From the NCBI RefSeq assembly GCF_024730565.1, contig NZ_CP077725.1:434001-498000 (forward strand): a stretch of 64,000 nucleotides of DNA. The letters run 5' to 3'. Shown here in pieces: positions 1 through 10,081 of this stretch. Source of the stretch: Clostridium sp. CM027. GTDB lineage: Bacteria > Bacillota > Clostridia > Clostridiales > Clostridiaceae. The notes below the pieces were generated by a model, which was not told the DNA's origin, ran no database searches, and saw only the letters and a list, made by a program, of their open reading frames with translations. The first letter of the stretch is position 1. Each line of letters opens with the position of its first letter. A program made the translations under genes and the position numbers.

Positions 1-82
1 TGGTTATAATCTAGTTTCAGGAGCTAACATCGCAGGATTTGTTAAAGTTGCAGAAGCAATGCACGCACAAGGAAATTATTAA
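1..82 (+). CDS. gdhA: NADP-type glutamate dehydrogenase, C-terminal end (partial)
   Basis: Only the last 26 codons are inside the window; the stop TAA is at 80-82. The visible end contains SGANIAGFVKVAEAM followed by HAQG, the conserved tail of hexameric Glu/Leu/Phe/Val-type glutamate dehydrogenases (GdhA). The enzyme interconverts 2-oxoglutarate plus ammonia and glutamate. Family identity rests on this short but characteristic tail. Cofactor preference cannot be judged from the fragment. A hairpin terminator follows within 20 bases. Confidence 0.8.
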   Translation, partial: GYNLVSGANIAGFVKVAEAMHAQGNY

Positions 83-100
83 TTCTTACGTATATATTTC

Positions 101-140
101 AAAGAGAATCCTTTTAGGGGGATTCCCTTTTTTATTTTTT
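101..140 (+). terminator. Rho-independent terminator after gdhA
   Basis: GGAATCC-type arms close around a short loop (AGAATCC at 105-111, GGATTCCC at 119-126) and run into a T-rich tract. Confidence 0.8.
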
Positions 141-281
141 TATTTTTTAGTTATATAAAAGAGTGTGATATAATAGAATGCATATATTTATTTGAAATAC
201 GGTGTTTATTTTTAAATGAGGTTGAATAAATTAATGTATTATATTAATTTATAATTGTAAGTATTATAAGGGAGTGATTAG

Positions 282-1508
282 GTGGCAAAAGTAGTTATTA
301 TTGGAGGAGGACCAGCAGGTATGATGGCAGCTGTTACAGCTTCATCAAAACATGATGTGGTACTCATTGAAAAAAATGAAAAATTAGGAAGAAAACTTTA
401 TATAACTGGGAAAGGTAGATGCAATATTACAAATGCGAAGGATATTGGTGATTTTTTTGAACATATACCATGTAATCCTCATTTTTTATATAGTTCTTTA
501 TATTCCTTTACTAATGAAGATACAATGAATTTTTTTAAAGAATTAGGAGTTAACCTTAAGGTTGAAAGAGGAGATAGAGTATTTCCGCAGTCAGATAAGT
601 CTTCGGATATAATAAAAGCGTTTAATATGGAATTAAAAAATAAAAATGTTAAAGTGCAATTAAACTCAAAAGTTAAAAAGTTAGTTAGGGATAATCAGAA
701 GATTGTCGGAGTACAGCTTGCTGATGGAAGTTATGTTTATGGAGATTACTTTATATTATGTACCGGTGGTTTATCATATCCACAAACGGGATCATCTGGT
801 GAAGGTTTATCTTATACTCGTTCTTTAGGACACAATATAATTAAACCTAAAGCATCACTTGTACCAATAGAATTTGATGAAACGTGGGTTTCGGATTTAC
901 AGGGTCTCTCTCTAAAAAATGTAGAATTAAAAATTACTAATAGTAAGAATAAGAGTCTATATAAAGAGTTTGGGGAAATGCTTTTTACCCATTATGGTGC
1001 TTCAGGACCTATTGTATTAAGTGCAAGTAGTTTTATAAAAGAAGGAGAAAAATTTAAGGCTGTGATAAATCTTAAGCCAGCATTAAGTGAAGTTGAACTT
1101 GATAAGCGAGTTCAAAGTGATTTCTTGAAATATGCAAACAAAGCTTTTAAAAATTCATTAGATGATTTACTTCCTAGAAAAATGATTAATACGATAATTC
1201 AACTATCTAATATTGATGAAGATAAAAAAGTGAATTCTATTACTAAAGAAGAAAGAAAAACCGTAGTAAATTTGCTTCAAAATTTAACGTTTAATATTAA
1301 GGGCCTTCGCCCAATAGAAGAAGCAATTATAACTAGTGGTGGAGTAGATACTTTAGAGATAGATGCTTCTACCATGAAATCAAAAAAAATTGATAATCTT
1401 TATTTTGCAGGTGAAATGATAGATGTAGATGCATATACAGGAGGTTATAACCTTCAAATAGCATTATCAACAGGGAATTTAGCTGGGAGTAATGTAGGGG
1501 AAAATTAA
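282..1508 (+). CDS. BaiN/HI0933-family NAD(P)/FAD-dependent oxidoreductase
   Basis: This 408-residue flavoprotein opens with the dinucleotide-binding motif GGGPAGMMAA (residues 7-16) and then GRKLYITGKGRCNITN. It ends with FAGEMIDVDAYTGGYNLQIA, the second FAD contact typical of the HI0933/YhiN/BaiN family. Members are cytoplasmic FAD proteins; BaiN reduces bile-acid intermediates, but most family members have no assigned substrate, so no specific reaction is claimed. The start is GTG at 282, with GGAGTGA 5 bases upstream. Length is normal for the family. It is followed at 66 bases by cmk, probably in the same transcription unit. Confidence 0.88.
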   Translation: MAKVVIIGGGPAGMMAAVTASSKHDVVLIEKNEKLGRKLYITGKGRCNITNAKDIGDFFEHIPCNPHFLYSSLYSFTNEDTMNFFKELGVNLKVERGDRVFPQSDKSSDIIKAFNMELKNKNVKVQLNSKVKKLVRDNQKIVGVQLADGSYVYGDYFILCTGGLSYPQTGSSGEGLSYTRSLGHNIIKPKASLVPIEFDETWVSDLQGLSLKNVELKITNSKNKSLYKEFGEMLFTHYGASGPIVLSASSFIKEGEKFKAVINLKPALSEVELDKRVQSDFLKYANKAFKNSLDDLLPRKMINTIIQLSNIDEDKKVNSITKEERKTVVNLLQNLTFNIKGLRPIEEAIITSGGVDTLEIDASTMKSKKIDNLYFAGEMIDVDAYTGGYNLQIALSTGNLAGSNVGEN

Positions 1509-1573
1509 TGCTACTTCCAGTAGCAAATTAATGCTATTAAAACTAGCAGTTTTATAAACGAGGGGTGAAGAGT

Positions 1574-2236
1574 ATGGGAATTTCCGTTGCCATAGATGGA
1601 CCTGCAGGTGCAGGTAAAAGTACTATAGCTAAAATGATAGGTGAAAAATTTGGTCTTATGTATATTAACACGGGAGCAATGTATAGAGCAGTTACTTTAA
1701 AGGCGATGAATGCAAACATATCAGAAAATAATGTAGATGATTTACTTAAAATGGTGGAATCTTTAGAAATTCATTTTGAAGAAGAACGTCTATTTGTTAA
1801 TAAGGAAGATCTGACATATATGATAAATATGCCTATTATAAGCAACAATGTTTCAAAATATGCAGCTATTCCTGAAATCAGAGAAATACTTGTTAAGCTA
1901 CAACAAAATATAGCCAAAAAATTTAATGTTATTATGGATGGACGCGATATTGGTACAGTTGTACTTAAGGATGCTTCTTTTAAATTTTATTTAACTGCGA
2001 GTAGCGAAGAGAGAGCGAAAAGAAGATACGAAGAATTAATTTCTAAGGATATAGAAGTTGATTACAATACTATTTTAAAGGATATTATAAAAAGAGATTA
2101 TGTTGATACACATAGAGAGACTAGTCCACTTATAAAAGCGGAAGATGCTATAGAAATCGATTCTTCTGATTTAAGCATTAATGGAGTAGTTGAAACAATT
2201 GTGGAATATATTAATTTGAAAATTAAGAATAGTTAA
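1574..2236 (+). CDS. cmk: Cytidylate kinase
   Basis: Phosphorylates CMP and dCMP with ATP in pyrimidine nucleotide salvage. The P-loop DGPAGAGKST lies at the N-terminus, and the substrate-binding motif MDGRDIGTVV is near residue 122. The length of about 220 residues is standard. An in-frame GTG at 1565 is also open, but AGGGGTG at 1561-1567 is the ribosome-binding site for ATG 1574, so the shorter form is chosen. It lies between the flavoprotein and ispH on the same strand, with 41 bases to ispH. Confidence 0.95.
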   Translation: MGISVAIDGPAGAGKSTIAKMIGEKFGLMYINTGAMYRAVTLKAMNANISENNVDDLLKMVESLEIHFEEERLFVNKEDLTYMINMPIISNNVSKYAAIPEIREILVKLQQNIAKKFNVIMDGRDIGTVVLKDASFKFYLTASSEERAKRRYEELISKDIEVDYNTILKDIIKRDYVDTHRETSPLIKAEDAIEIDSSDLSINGVVETIVEYINLKIKNS

Positions 2237-2277
2237 TTCAATATTTTTTATAATGCCTTATATATGGAGGTGGCAGT

Positions 2278-3117
2278 ATGAGAAAAATAACACTAGCAGA
2301 TTCAGCTGGTTTTTGTTTTGGAGTTAAACGAGCTGTAGATACGGCTTTAAATATGAAAGAAAAATACAATAATGAAATCTATACACTAGGGCCACTTATT
2401 CATAATACTGATGTTGTGGATTTTTTGAAAGAAAATTCAATATTTCCTATAGAACTTGATAATATTTCAAGATTAAAAGAAAATGATACGATTATTATAA
2501 GATCGCATGGAGTATCTGAAAAAACATTAAATATTTTAAAAAAAACCAGCCTTAATGTAATAGATGCAACATGTCCTTATGTAACCAATATTCATAAAAA
2601 GGTGAAAAAATATTACGATTTAGGATATCATATAATTATAGTTGGAGATAAAAATCATCCCGAAGTTATTGGAATTAATGGATGGTGTAATGATTCTGCA
2701 GTAATACTTAAGAGTGGTACGGAGCTCGGTAATATATCAAATAAAGTATGCGTGGTATCTCAGACAACAGAGAGGCAGGCTACTTGGGAGGATGTATTAA
2801 CCAAGGTAATAAAAACCTGTAAGGAAATAGTTGCGTTCAACACTATATGCAGTGCAACTGAAGTACGCCAAAAATCCGCAGAAGAACTTTCAATTAAAGT
2901 TGATGCTATGGTTGTTATTGGTGGTTTTAATAGTTCCAATACTACAAAGCTGTATGAAATATGTGAGAAAAATTGTGAAAATACAATACATGTAGAAAAT
3001 TTATTAGGTATTACTGATGAATTTATAAAAGATAAAAATGTTAAGAGTATAGGGGTCACAGCTGGAGCCTCAACACCGGATTGGGTTATTAAAGAGGCAA
3101 TTTTAAAAATGAAATAA
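2278..3117 (+). CDS. ispH: 4-hydroxy-3-methylbut-2-enyl diphosphate reductase
   Basis: Last step of the MEP isoprenoid pathway: reduction of HMBPP to IPP and DMAPP by an iron-sulfur enzyme. The three cluster cysteines are visible, in CFGVKRAVD near residue 13, DATCPYV near residue 96 and TICSATEVRQ near residue 190. HGVSE and SSNTTKLYEI are also conserved. The 279-residue protein lacks the C-terminal ribosomal S1 domain that is fused to IspH in several clostridia. GGAGGTGGC precedes ATG 2278. A strong terminator follows, so ispH probably ends the operon that began at 282. Confidence 0.96.
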   Translation: MRKITLADSAGFCFGVKRAVDTALNMKEKYNNEIYTLGPLIHNTDVVDFLKENSIFPIELDNISRLKENDTIIIRSHGVSEKTLNILKKTSLNVIDATCPYVTNIHKKVKKYYDLGYHIIIVGDKNHPEVIGINGWCNDSAVILKSGTELGNISNKVCVVSQTTERQATWEDVLTKVIKTCKEIVAFNTICSATEVRQKSAEELSIKVDAMVVIGGFNSSNTTKLYEICEKNCENTIHVENLLGITDEFIKDKNVKSIGVTAGASTPDWVIKEAILKMK

Positions 3118-3160
3118 TAGATTATTGAAGCATAACATTTTCTTTAAGAAAATTTCTCGT

Positions 3161-3200
3161 AAAAAACGTGTAGCATAAAATTATGCAAGCACGTTTTTTT
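3161..3200 (+). terminator. Rho-independent terminator after ispH
   Basis: AAAAACGTG and GCATAA on the left pair with TTATGC and CACGTTTTTTT on the right. The structure is immediately followed by a T-rich run. Confidence 0.85.
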
Positions 3201-3277
3201 ATAATTTTTACGAATTATTGAATACTAAATTAAATTAGCTAATATAATTTAATAGCACTATTATGGGAGAGAGAAAA

Positions 3278-4336
3278 TTGAAAGGTAATGCAAGAACAAT
3301 TGAGCACTTAAATATAATTACTAATAAAAAGATGCAAATATTAATAAATGTAGTTAGGAAGTATAAATTAGAGTTAATAACTGCTGAAAAAGTTAGAAGT
3401 GCATATAAGATTACAACAGATAATGGTGATTTCTGTTTAAAGAAAATGAGGCATGGAAGAAGTAAGGTTAAAAATGGTTGTATTTTAACAGAAGAACTAC
3501 TACTTAATAACTTTACCAATACACCTAAATATTTTAGAACAAAAGACGGAGCTTTTTCCGTAAGCTATAAAAAAAATATATATTACTTAACAGAATGGTT
3601 AGAAGGCTGTGAATGTGATTTAACTGATATTGATGAAGCTGTGAGTTGTACAAAACTCTTAGCACAATTTCATAACGTATCAAATAAAATTGACCATAAT
3701 AAAATCCATATACCAAACAATTTAAAGGATTGGCCGAAAATTTTCACTAACGATTTAAATGATTTTAAAAGATTCGAAAGAATAATTACTAACAAAAGGA
3801 TAAAAAATGAATTTGATATTCATTTTCTAGAAAATATTGATAACTTTTATAATAGAGGTATGTCTTCCGTTAATATTCTAAATAAGTCACAGTATTATAA
3901 ATCATCAAAAATAGCAAATGATAAGAAAATAATATGTCATAATAACTTTCGTTATCACAACATAATTAAAAAGGATGGAGAGTACTTCATAATTAACCTT
4001 GATAGTATTATGAGTGATTTACAAATAAGTGATTTAGGAAAGCTTCTTCGGAGATTGATGTTCGAAAAAGCTTATGGGTGGAATTTTAATTTTGCTAAAG
4101 TTCTGATTGAAGCATATAATTCTACTAATAAATTAAGCAAAGAAGATTTAGAGATAATGCTTGCCTTAATAATATTCCCTCATAAGTTTTGGAAGTTAGC
4201 GAAGAAAAGATATATGAAACAAAAAAAATGGTCTGAGACTAAATATTTGAATAAACTTAATAAGATAACATGTCACAATGAAGCTCAAGAGAAATTTTTT
4301 AATGAATATTTAAATTTTTTAGAAGAATATTCATAA
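3278..4336 (+). CDS. CotS-family spore coat / phosphotransferase-like protein
   Basis: About 352 residues with the aminoglycoside-phosphotransferase-like fold typical of CotS/YsxE/YutH spore coat proteins. Visible are an N-terminal lobe with DNGDFCLKKM, a YYLTEWLEG hinge, and a C-terminal CHNNFRYHNII plus NLDSIMSDL pair in place of the usual catalytic HGD..N and D. Clostridial members are coat components or sugar-kinase-like proteins of unproven activity. The frame opens at ATG 3263, but GGGAGAGAG at 3266-3273 sits ideally before TTG 3278, so the TTG start is preferred. It is monocistronic or co-transcribed with the next gene 114 bases on. Confidence 0.8.
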   Translation: MKGNARTIEHLNIITNKKMQILINVVRKYKLELITAEKVRSAYKITTDNGDFCLKKMRHGRSKVKNGCILTEELLLNNFTNTPKYFRTKDGAFSVSYKKNIYYLTEWLEGCECDLTDIDEAVSCTKLLAQFHNVSNKIDHNKIHIPNNLKDWPKIFTNDLNDFKRFERIITNKRIKNEFDIHFLENIDNFYNRGMSSVNILNKSQYYKSSKIANDKKIICHNNFRYHNIIKKDGEYFIINLDSIMSDLQISDLGKLLRRLMFEKAYGWNFNFAKVLIEAYNSTNKLSKEDLEIMLALIIFPHKFWKLAKKRYMKQKKWSETKYLNKLNKITCHNEAQEKFFNEYLNFLEEYS

Positions 4337-4449
4337 ATTATAAAAATTCATTGTAAAACTATTAATAATAGATTTATAATTATAAATGTATTAAAATTTT
4401 ATAAATAATCAAATTTATTTAAAAATAAATATTAGTGGAGTAAAGTTAA

Positions 4450-5319
4450 ATGTATAAATTAATAAGTCTAACTTTGAAAAATATTGAAAGTTTTAGAAAA
4501 ATTAGTAAAATTAATACTAACTTTAGTTTATCGAATAAAGATTTCTTTGAACAGTATGATAATAGTAACATTATTCAAAAATTGTTTTTAAGAAAAACTG
4601 TAAACTTATTATTAGAAGAAAATAATTATATAGGTTATATATGGTTTGAAAAACATACTAAATATCATAGTTCCATTAATTCAATAAATGTAATAGAGGA
4701 TAATAATTTAGTCTACTGCTATAAAATTTTAATTAGTTCACTGGTAAGTAATAGTTTGATAACTTATGAATGTGAAGATAATGGAATAAACATAGATATT
4801 TTAAATAAGCTAGGGTTTACTAGATTAAAGGGAGTTATGGAACTAGAACTAGAGTGTAAAGAATATTTTAATGCCCTTGTTCCTAGTAATATTACTTTTT
4901 CTATAGTAAAAAAGGGCAAAAATGAAAAAGAACGTTGTTTATTACAAAATGAAATATTTAAAAATGATGATAGAATTCCGATAAATGTAGAAGATATCTA
5001 TTATGATGAAGCACAGGAATATTATTTTAATGAGGGCGCAATATTTATTAAACTAGATAATATACCCGTTGGATATGGTCAAATTATAGTTGAAGATAAG
5101 GCAGCAATCATAGTAAATTTCGGAATAGTAGAGAAATACAGAAAAGAAGGATATGGGAAAGTGCTTTTAAGGCATTTGCTTAATATAGCTATGGATAATG
5201 ATTTTTCTAAAGTCTCACTTAAGGTGGATTCTAATAATGTTTTCGCTTTAAAATTATATATTTCATTAGGTTTTAATATTAAAAAGGAAGTTTATACTTG
5301 GAAAAAAACCAAAGCTTAA
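4450..5319 (+). CDS. GNAT-family N-acetyltransferase
   Basis: A 289-residue protein. Its C-terminal half carries a clear GNAT acetyl-CoA motif, EKYRKEGYGKVLLRHLL near residues 227-243, followed by NNVFALKLYISLGF. The N-terminal half is about as long again and has a weaker second GNAT-like pattern (IDILNKLGFTRLKGV), which suggests a tandem or degenerate double domain. Substrate unknown. ATG 4450 follows GTGGAG with an 11-base spacing. It lies downstream of the CotS-like gene and ends at a terminator. Confidence 0.8.
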   Translation: MYKLISLTLKNIESFRKISKINTNFSLSNKDFFEQYDNSNIIQKLFLRKTVNLLLEENNYIGYIWFEKHTKYHSSINSINVIEDNNLVYCYKILISSLVSNSLITYECEDNGINIDILNKLGFTRLKGVMELELECKEYFNALVPSNITFSIVKKGKNEKERCLLQNEIFKNDDRIPINVEDIYYDEAQEYYFNEGAIFIKLDNIPVGYGQIIVEDKAAIIVNFGIVEKYRKEGYGKVLLRHLLNIAMDNDFSKVSLKVDSNNVFALKLYISLGFNIKKEVYTWKKTKA

Positions 5320-5328
5320 GAATGCATA

Positions 5329-5360
5329 TAAAAAGTGATAGAGGATTCTATCTCTTTTTA
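5329..5360 (+). terminator. Rho-independent terminator
   Basis: AAAAAG-T-GATAG pairs with CTATC-T-CTTTTT around the loop AGGATT, so the A tract and T tract form the lower stem. This would terminate the GNAT gene and, in reverse, any transcript of the small minus-strand ORF at 5399. Confidence 0.75.
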
Positions 5361-5398
5361 TATTTTATCCTCAATATCAGAAAGCATTTTTATTTTTG

Positions 5399-5608
5399 TT
5401 ATAATAAGGAATTCTCACTAATGGAAGTGGTGGATATTCCTTCTGAAATGTCGTTATACTGGTTTAGTACAATTTCAACAGGAACATAGGATGCTTTTAT
5501 ATTTAGCATATTACTATGGTTACACATACAATAATAACTTCTATCACCTATGCAATTGTATTGTAAACTCGTATCTTTTATAGTCTCTTCTTTTTTTGCA
5601 TCATACAT
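5399..5608 (-). CDS. Small hypothetical protein, 69 residues, three clustered Cys
   Basis: Not recognised. The start ATG (5608-5606) is preceded on the minus strand by AGGAGTG with a 9-base spacing, which is a good ribosome-binding site and the main reason to accept it. The N-terminal half has C-(8)-C-x-C (YNCIGDRSYYCMCNH), a possible metal-binding cluster. The C-terminal half is Ser/Thr/Ile rich. It is transcribed divergently from miaB. The size and cysteine pattern resemble small spore-associated clostridial proteins, but that is only a guess. Confidence 0.5.
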   Translation of the reverse strand: MYDAKKEETIKDTSLQYNCIGDRSYYCMCNHSNMLNIKASYVPVEIVLNQYNDISEGISTTSISENSLL

Positions 5609-5878
5609 ATAAAATCACTCCTTTTAGGTAGGTTATCCTAAAAACAGAAATTTAATCTAGAAATCAAAAGCAAATATAAGTGCTAATTAAAGAATCATAA
5701 TATGTAATTTTTTCTATATTAAAATAGAAAATCAACCAGTAAGAGTATAATCTGATTCGTATATATATTTAGAATAGATTAATTATATAATCAATTATTA
5801 AAAATGACTTTAAAAAAGCTTTCATATTATATATAATGGTATGTATTAATACTTTTTTTTATAAAGGAGAATGCACTA

Positions 5879-7204
5879 ATGAATAAAACACTTAATTATT
5901 ACATAGAAACATGGGGATGCCAAATGAATGAGGAGGACTCTGAAAAATTATCTGGTATGCTAATACCTGTGGGATATAAAAGAACTTTGGATAAGGGAAC
6001 TGCTGATATAATTATATTCAACACTTGTTGTGTTAGAGAGAACGCAGAGCAAAAGGTTGATGGAAATATAGGTGCTTTAAAAACAATGAAAAAAAATAAT
6101 CCAAAGCTTATAATTGCGATTATTGGATGTATGATGCAACAAGACGGCATGGCGAAACATATAATTACTAAGTTTCCATTTGTAGACATTATTATCGGGA
6201 CACACAATGCTCATAAATTCCCAGAGTACTTAAAGAGAATACAAGGCGGAGAATCATCTATCGTTGAAATTTGGGATAAAGAAGAAAATATTATAGAGGG
6301 AATTAAAATAGATAGGGGAAATAATCTAAAAGGTTTTGTTACAATTATGTATGGTTGCAACAATTTTTGCACTTATTGTATAGTGCCTTATGTAAGAGGA
6401 CGCGAGCGAAGTCGAAAGCCTGAAGAAATTATTAATGAAATAACAGCTATGGTTGCACAAGGGTACAAAGAGATAACCTTACTTGGTCAAAACGTTAACT
6501 CCTACGGTAAGGGATTAACTCCTGAAATAAATTTTGCACAGTTACTTAGAAGAATTAACAATATTGAAAATTTAGAGAGATTAAGATTTATGACATCTCA
6601 TCCAAAGGATTTATCAAATGAAGTAATGCAAGTGATTGCTGCGGGGGATAAGATTTGTGAACATGTTCATTTACCAGTACAATCAGGTTCATCTAATCTT
6701 CTAAATAAAATGAATAGACATTACGATAGGCAGGAATATTTGGATTTGGTTAAAGATATTAGAACCACAATACCTAATGTAGGAATAAGTACAGATATTA
6801 TCGTTGGATTTCCTGGAGAAACAGATGAAGATTTTGCAGAGACTCTAAGCCTTATGGAAGAGGTGAAATTTAATTTAGCATTTACGTACCTTTATTCTAA
6901 AAGAAAAGGAACTCCAGCTGATGAAATGCTAGACCAAGTGCCAGATGATGTTAAGCATGAAAGATTTAATAGATTAATTGAAGTTGTTAACAGAAATTGT
7001 GCAGAAAGAAACAAAGAATGTGTAGGTAAAATAGTAGAAGTATTGGTAGAAGGGTATAGCAAAAATGATAAAAATAAATTAAGTGGAAGAACTAGAAATG
7101 GGAAATTAGTGAACTTCGAGGGAAACGATAAAGCTATTGGAGAGCTCGTATCAGTTCAAATAACTGAGGCACACTCTTTTTCACTTTTAGGTGAAGAAAT
7201 ATAA
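5879..7204 (+). CDS. miaB: tRNA-2-methylthio-N6-dimethylallyladenosine synthase
   Basis: Radical SAM methylthiotransferase that adds the 2-methylthio group to i6A37 of tRNAs reading UNN codons. It has an N-terminal UPF0004 domain with three cluster cysteines ([21 protein letters not shown]), the radical SAM CX3CX2C motif in [11 protein letters not shown] near residue 157, and a C-terminal TRAM domain. At 441 residues it is full length. AAAGGAG precedes ATG 5879. Its partner miaA, which makes the i6A substrate, lies four genes on, and mutS/mutL lie between, the standard clostridial arrangement. Confidence 0.96.
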   Translation: MNKTLNYYIETWGCQMNEEDSEKLSGMLIPVGYKRTLDKGTADIIIFNTCCVRENAEQKVDGNIGALKTMKKNNPKLIIAIIGCMMQQDGMAKHIITKFPFVDIIIGTHNAHKFPEYLKRIQGGESSIVEIWDKEENIIEGIKIDRGNNLKGFVTIMYGCNNFCTYCIVPYVRGRERSRKPEEIINEITAMVAQGYKEITLLGQNVNSYGKGLTPEINFAQLLRRINNIENLERLRFMTSHPKDLSNEVMQVIAAGDKICEHVHLPVQSGSSNLLNKMNRHYDRQEYLDLVKDIRTTIPNVGISTDIIVGFPGETDEDFAETLSLMEEVKFNLAFTYLYSKRKGTPADEMLDQVPDDVKHERFNRLIEVVNRNCAERNKECVGKIVEVLVEGYSKNDKNKLSGRTRNGKLVNFEGNDKAIGELVSVQITEAHSFSLLGEEI

Positions 7205-7230
7205 GGTGCATGAGAATAAATGCACATTAG

Positions 7231-7290
7231 GGGCATGAAAGTAAATAACAAGTCACTAGGATACTGACTTGTTATTTACTTGAATGTCCC
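7231..7290 (+). terminator. Long hairpin between miaB and mutS
   Basis: A long imperfect inverted repeat. AAGTAAATAACAAGTCA (about 7239-7255) pairs with TGACTTGTTATTTACTT (7265-7281), and outer GGGGCAT can pair with ATGTCCC. No long T run follows, so it may be a weak terminator or an mRNA-end stabiliser separating miaB from mutS. Confidence 0.6.
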
Positions 7291-7347
7291 TTATATAAAA
7301 ATTAACAATTATTATTTACTTACAGATGAAAGCAAGGTGGTATGACA

Positions 7348-10038
7348 ATGGCATTAACTCCAATGATGATACAATATTTTGAAATAAAAGAAAAGTGCAA
7401 GGACTGTATATTGTTTTTTAGATTAGGTGACTTTTATGAAATGTTTTTTGACGATGCGCAGGTTGCATCAAAAGAATTAGAATTAGTCCTAACAGGACGG
7501 GACTGTGGCCTTGAGAAAAGAGCACCTATGTGCGGAATACCGTACCATGCTGCTAACACCTATGTAGGAAGGCTAATTGCAAAAGGATATAAGGTTGCCA
7601 TATGTGAGCAAGTGGAAGATCCAGCACTTACAAAGGGCATAGTTAAAAGAGATATTATTAAAATAATTACGCCGGGAACTTACACTGATTCCGGTTTTTT
7701 AGAAGAAACTAAAAATAACTATATTATGAGCATTTACATTGACAGAAAAATTAACTTCTGTGGAGTGTGTTTTTGTGATGTATCAACTGGTGAATTTACT
7801 TGCACAGATACTAAATTTAACATTGTTACTATATTAGATGAAATTTCAAAGTTTAACCCAAAAGAAATTATTGTGTCAGAGGATATATCTGAGGAGATAC
7901 TGCGCGCTATAAAAGAAAGATTTAATGTTTTGTATTCGTCTTACCCAAATGAGTATTTTACCCTGAAAGACGAAAGTTTAATTACAAATCAGTTTCATAA
8001 CTTTTGTGAGAATACATTCACACAAACTTTAATTAGCAGCATTTCAGGATTGCTTAGTTATATTATGGATACACAAAAAAAATCACTTTCTCACATAGAT
8101 ACTATAGAATATTATGATATTTTAGATTATGTAAGTTTAGATGCAAATTCTAGGAGAAACTTAGAACTCACGGAAACTTTAAGAGATAAGACAAAGAAGG
8201 GCTCTTTGCTTTGGGTATTAGATAGAACTAATACTGCCATGGGAGCTAGAAGGCTCCGTAAATGGTTAGATCAACCTTTAATAAGCAAGAGCTTAATAGA
8301 TGAAAGATTAGAGGCCGTAGAAGAACTAAAAGGTAATACTACCTTCCACGAAGATTTAAAAGATGTGCTCGTGGATATTTATGATATAGAAAGACTTGTA
8401 GGGAAAATTTCTTCAAAGAATGTTAATGCAAAAGAATTGATTTCTCTTAAAAATTCTATAGGGAAAATACCAAGGGTTAAATCCATTTTAGCAGGACTTA
8501 ATAGTAAATTAACGAAAAAAATATATTTAAACTTAGATGATTTGCAAGATATATACAATACTTTAGATAATTCTATTATTGTAAATCCATCTATTTCTAT
8601 TAAAGAGGGAAATATTATTAAGGAAGGCTTTAATAGTGAAATAGATGAGCTAAGGCAAGCTAAGGCCCATGGCAAAGAATGGATTGCTACATTAGAAAAT
8701 GATGAAAAAAGAATAACTGGAATAAAGTCATTAAAAGTAGGGTATAACAGAGTGTTTGGTTATTTTATTGAAGTAACCAAATTAAATATTGGGTCAATTC
8801 CGGAGGGAAGGTACATAAGAAAACAAACCTTGTCTAACGCGGAGAGATACATTACTCCTGAACTTAAGGAAATGGAAGAGAAAATTTTAGGAGCACAAGA
8901 AAAATTAGTCAATATCGAATATGAGGTATTTACAGGTATTCGAGAAGAAATTGAAAAACACATAGAAAGAATGAAAAATACTGCAAAGTTAATATCAGAA
9001 ATTGATTGTTTAAGTGCCCTAGCTACAATTGCCCTTGAAAATAATTATACCAAACCTAAAATAAATACTAAGGGTATTTTTAATATAAAAGGTGGGAGAC
9101 ATCCTGTAGTTGAAAAAATGATGCCTACAAATACTTTCATTGAAAATGATACATGCATGGATGCTGTGGATAATCAATTACTACTAATAACTGGACCCAA
9201 TATGGCGGGTAAATCCACCTATATGCGTCAAGTCGCATTAATAACTATTATGGCTCAAATAGGAAGTTTTGTTCCCTGCATAGATGCAGATATATCCATA
9301 TGTGATAAGATATTTACGAGAATAGGAGCTTCAGACGATCTTGCTGCGGGTAAAAGTACCTTTATGGTTGAGATGTGGGAAGTATCCAATATATTAGAAA
9401 ATGCAACCAATAAAAGTTTAGTTTTACTTGATGAGGTAGGACGTGGTACTAGTACTTATGATGGACTAAGTATTGCCTGGTCAGTAATTGAGTATATTTG
9501 TAAGAATTCTAATTTAAGGAGTAAAACTTTGTTTGCTACCCATTATCACGAGTTAACAAAACTTGAAGGTATGATTAAGGGTGTTAAAAATTATTCTGTA
9601 GCTGTAAAAAAGATTGAAAATGAAATTGTATTCCTTCGGAAAATTGTTCCCGGTGGAGCTGATGAATCCTATGGAATAGAGGTTGCAAAGCTTGCAGGTC
9701 TACCAGAGGATGTAATAAATAGGGCAAATGAAATTCTAGCGTCACTAGAGAATCTTAACAATACTACGGAAATTGACTTAAGAAGCAATGAATTTTCGGA
9801 AATTAAACGACCTAATAAAGCTAATAATAAAAAAGATATTGAAAATATTGTGGCGAAAGAAGCGGCTGTAACTTATGTACCGAAGATAGAAAACGATGAA
9901 ATTACTCAAATTAATTTTACAGACATAGAAAAGGATAATATGTTAAAGGAAATTAAAAATATAAATATCCTTAATCTAACACCTATGGATGGGTTTAATA
10001 AGCTATACGATCTAGTTAATAGGGCTAAGTTGCTATAG
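7348..10038 (+). CDS. mutS: DNA mismatch repair ATPase MutS
   Basis: Recognises mismatches and small loops and recruits MutL. The N-terminal mismatch-reading motif (the Phe-x-Glu of GDFYEMFF) is near residue 30. The ABC-type ATPase has Walker [10 protein letters not shown] near residue 616 and Walker [12 protein letters not shown] near residue 693, followed by THYHEL. The total of about 896 residues is normal. ATG 7342 is also in frame, but AAGGTGG ends at 7340 and is correctly spaced for ATG 7348. mutL follows 43 bases downstream. Confidence 0.96.
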   Translation: MALTPMMIQYFEIKEKCKDCILFFRLGDFYEMFFDDAQVASKELELVLTGRDCGLEKRAPMCGIPYHAANTYVGRLIAKGYKVAICEQVEDPALTKGIVKRDIIKIITPGTYTDSGFLEETKNNYIMSIYIDRKINFCGVCFCDVSTGEFTCTDTKFNIVTILDEISKFNPKEIIVSEDISEEILRAIKERFNVLYSSYPNEYFTLKDESLITNQFHNFCENTFTQTLISSISGLLSYIMDTQKKSLSHIDTIEYYDILDYVSLDANSRRNLELTETLRDKTKKGSLLWVLDRTNTAMGARRLRKWLDQPLISKSLIDERLEAVEELKGNTTFHEDLKDVLVDIYDIERLVGKISSKNVNAKELISLKNSIGKIPRVKSILAGLNSKLTKKIYLNLDDLQDIYNTLDNSIIVNPSISIKEGNIIKEGFNSEIDELRQAKAHGKEWIATLENDEKRITGIKSLKVGYNRVFGYFIEVTKLNIGSIPEGRYIRKQTLSNAERYITPELKEMEEKILGAQEKLVNIEYEVFTGIREEIEKHIERMKNTAKLISEIDCLSALATIALENNYTKPKINTKGIFNIKGGRHPVVEKMMPTNTFIENDTCMDAVDNQLLLITGPNMAGKSTYMRQVALITIMAQIGSFVPCIDADISICDKIFTRIGASDDLAAGKSTFMVEMWEVSNILENATNKSLVLLDEVGRGTSTYDGLSIAWSVIEYICKNSNLRSKTLFATHYHELTKLEGMIKGVKNYSVAVKKIENEIVFLRKIVPGGADESYGIEVAKLAGLPEDVINRANEILASLENLNNTTEIDLRSNEFSEIKRPNKANNKKDIENIVAKEAAVTYVPKIENDEITQINFTDIEKDNMLKEIKNINILNLTPMDGFNKLYDLVNRAKLL

Positions 10039-10081
10039 TGATAGGCGGGGGCTATAAAAATAGCTAAGGATGTGAGTTGTC

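Noticed and set aside
5298-5489. 63-codon plus-strand frame after the GNAT gene
   Set aside because: It runs through the terminator hairpin and has no ribosome-binding site.
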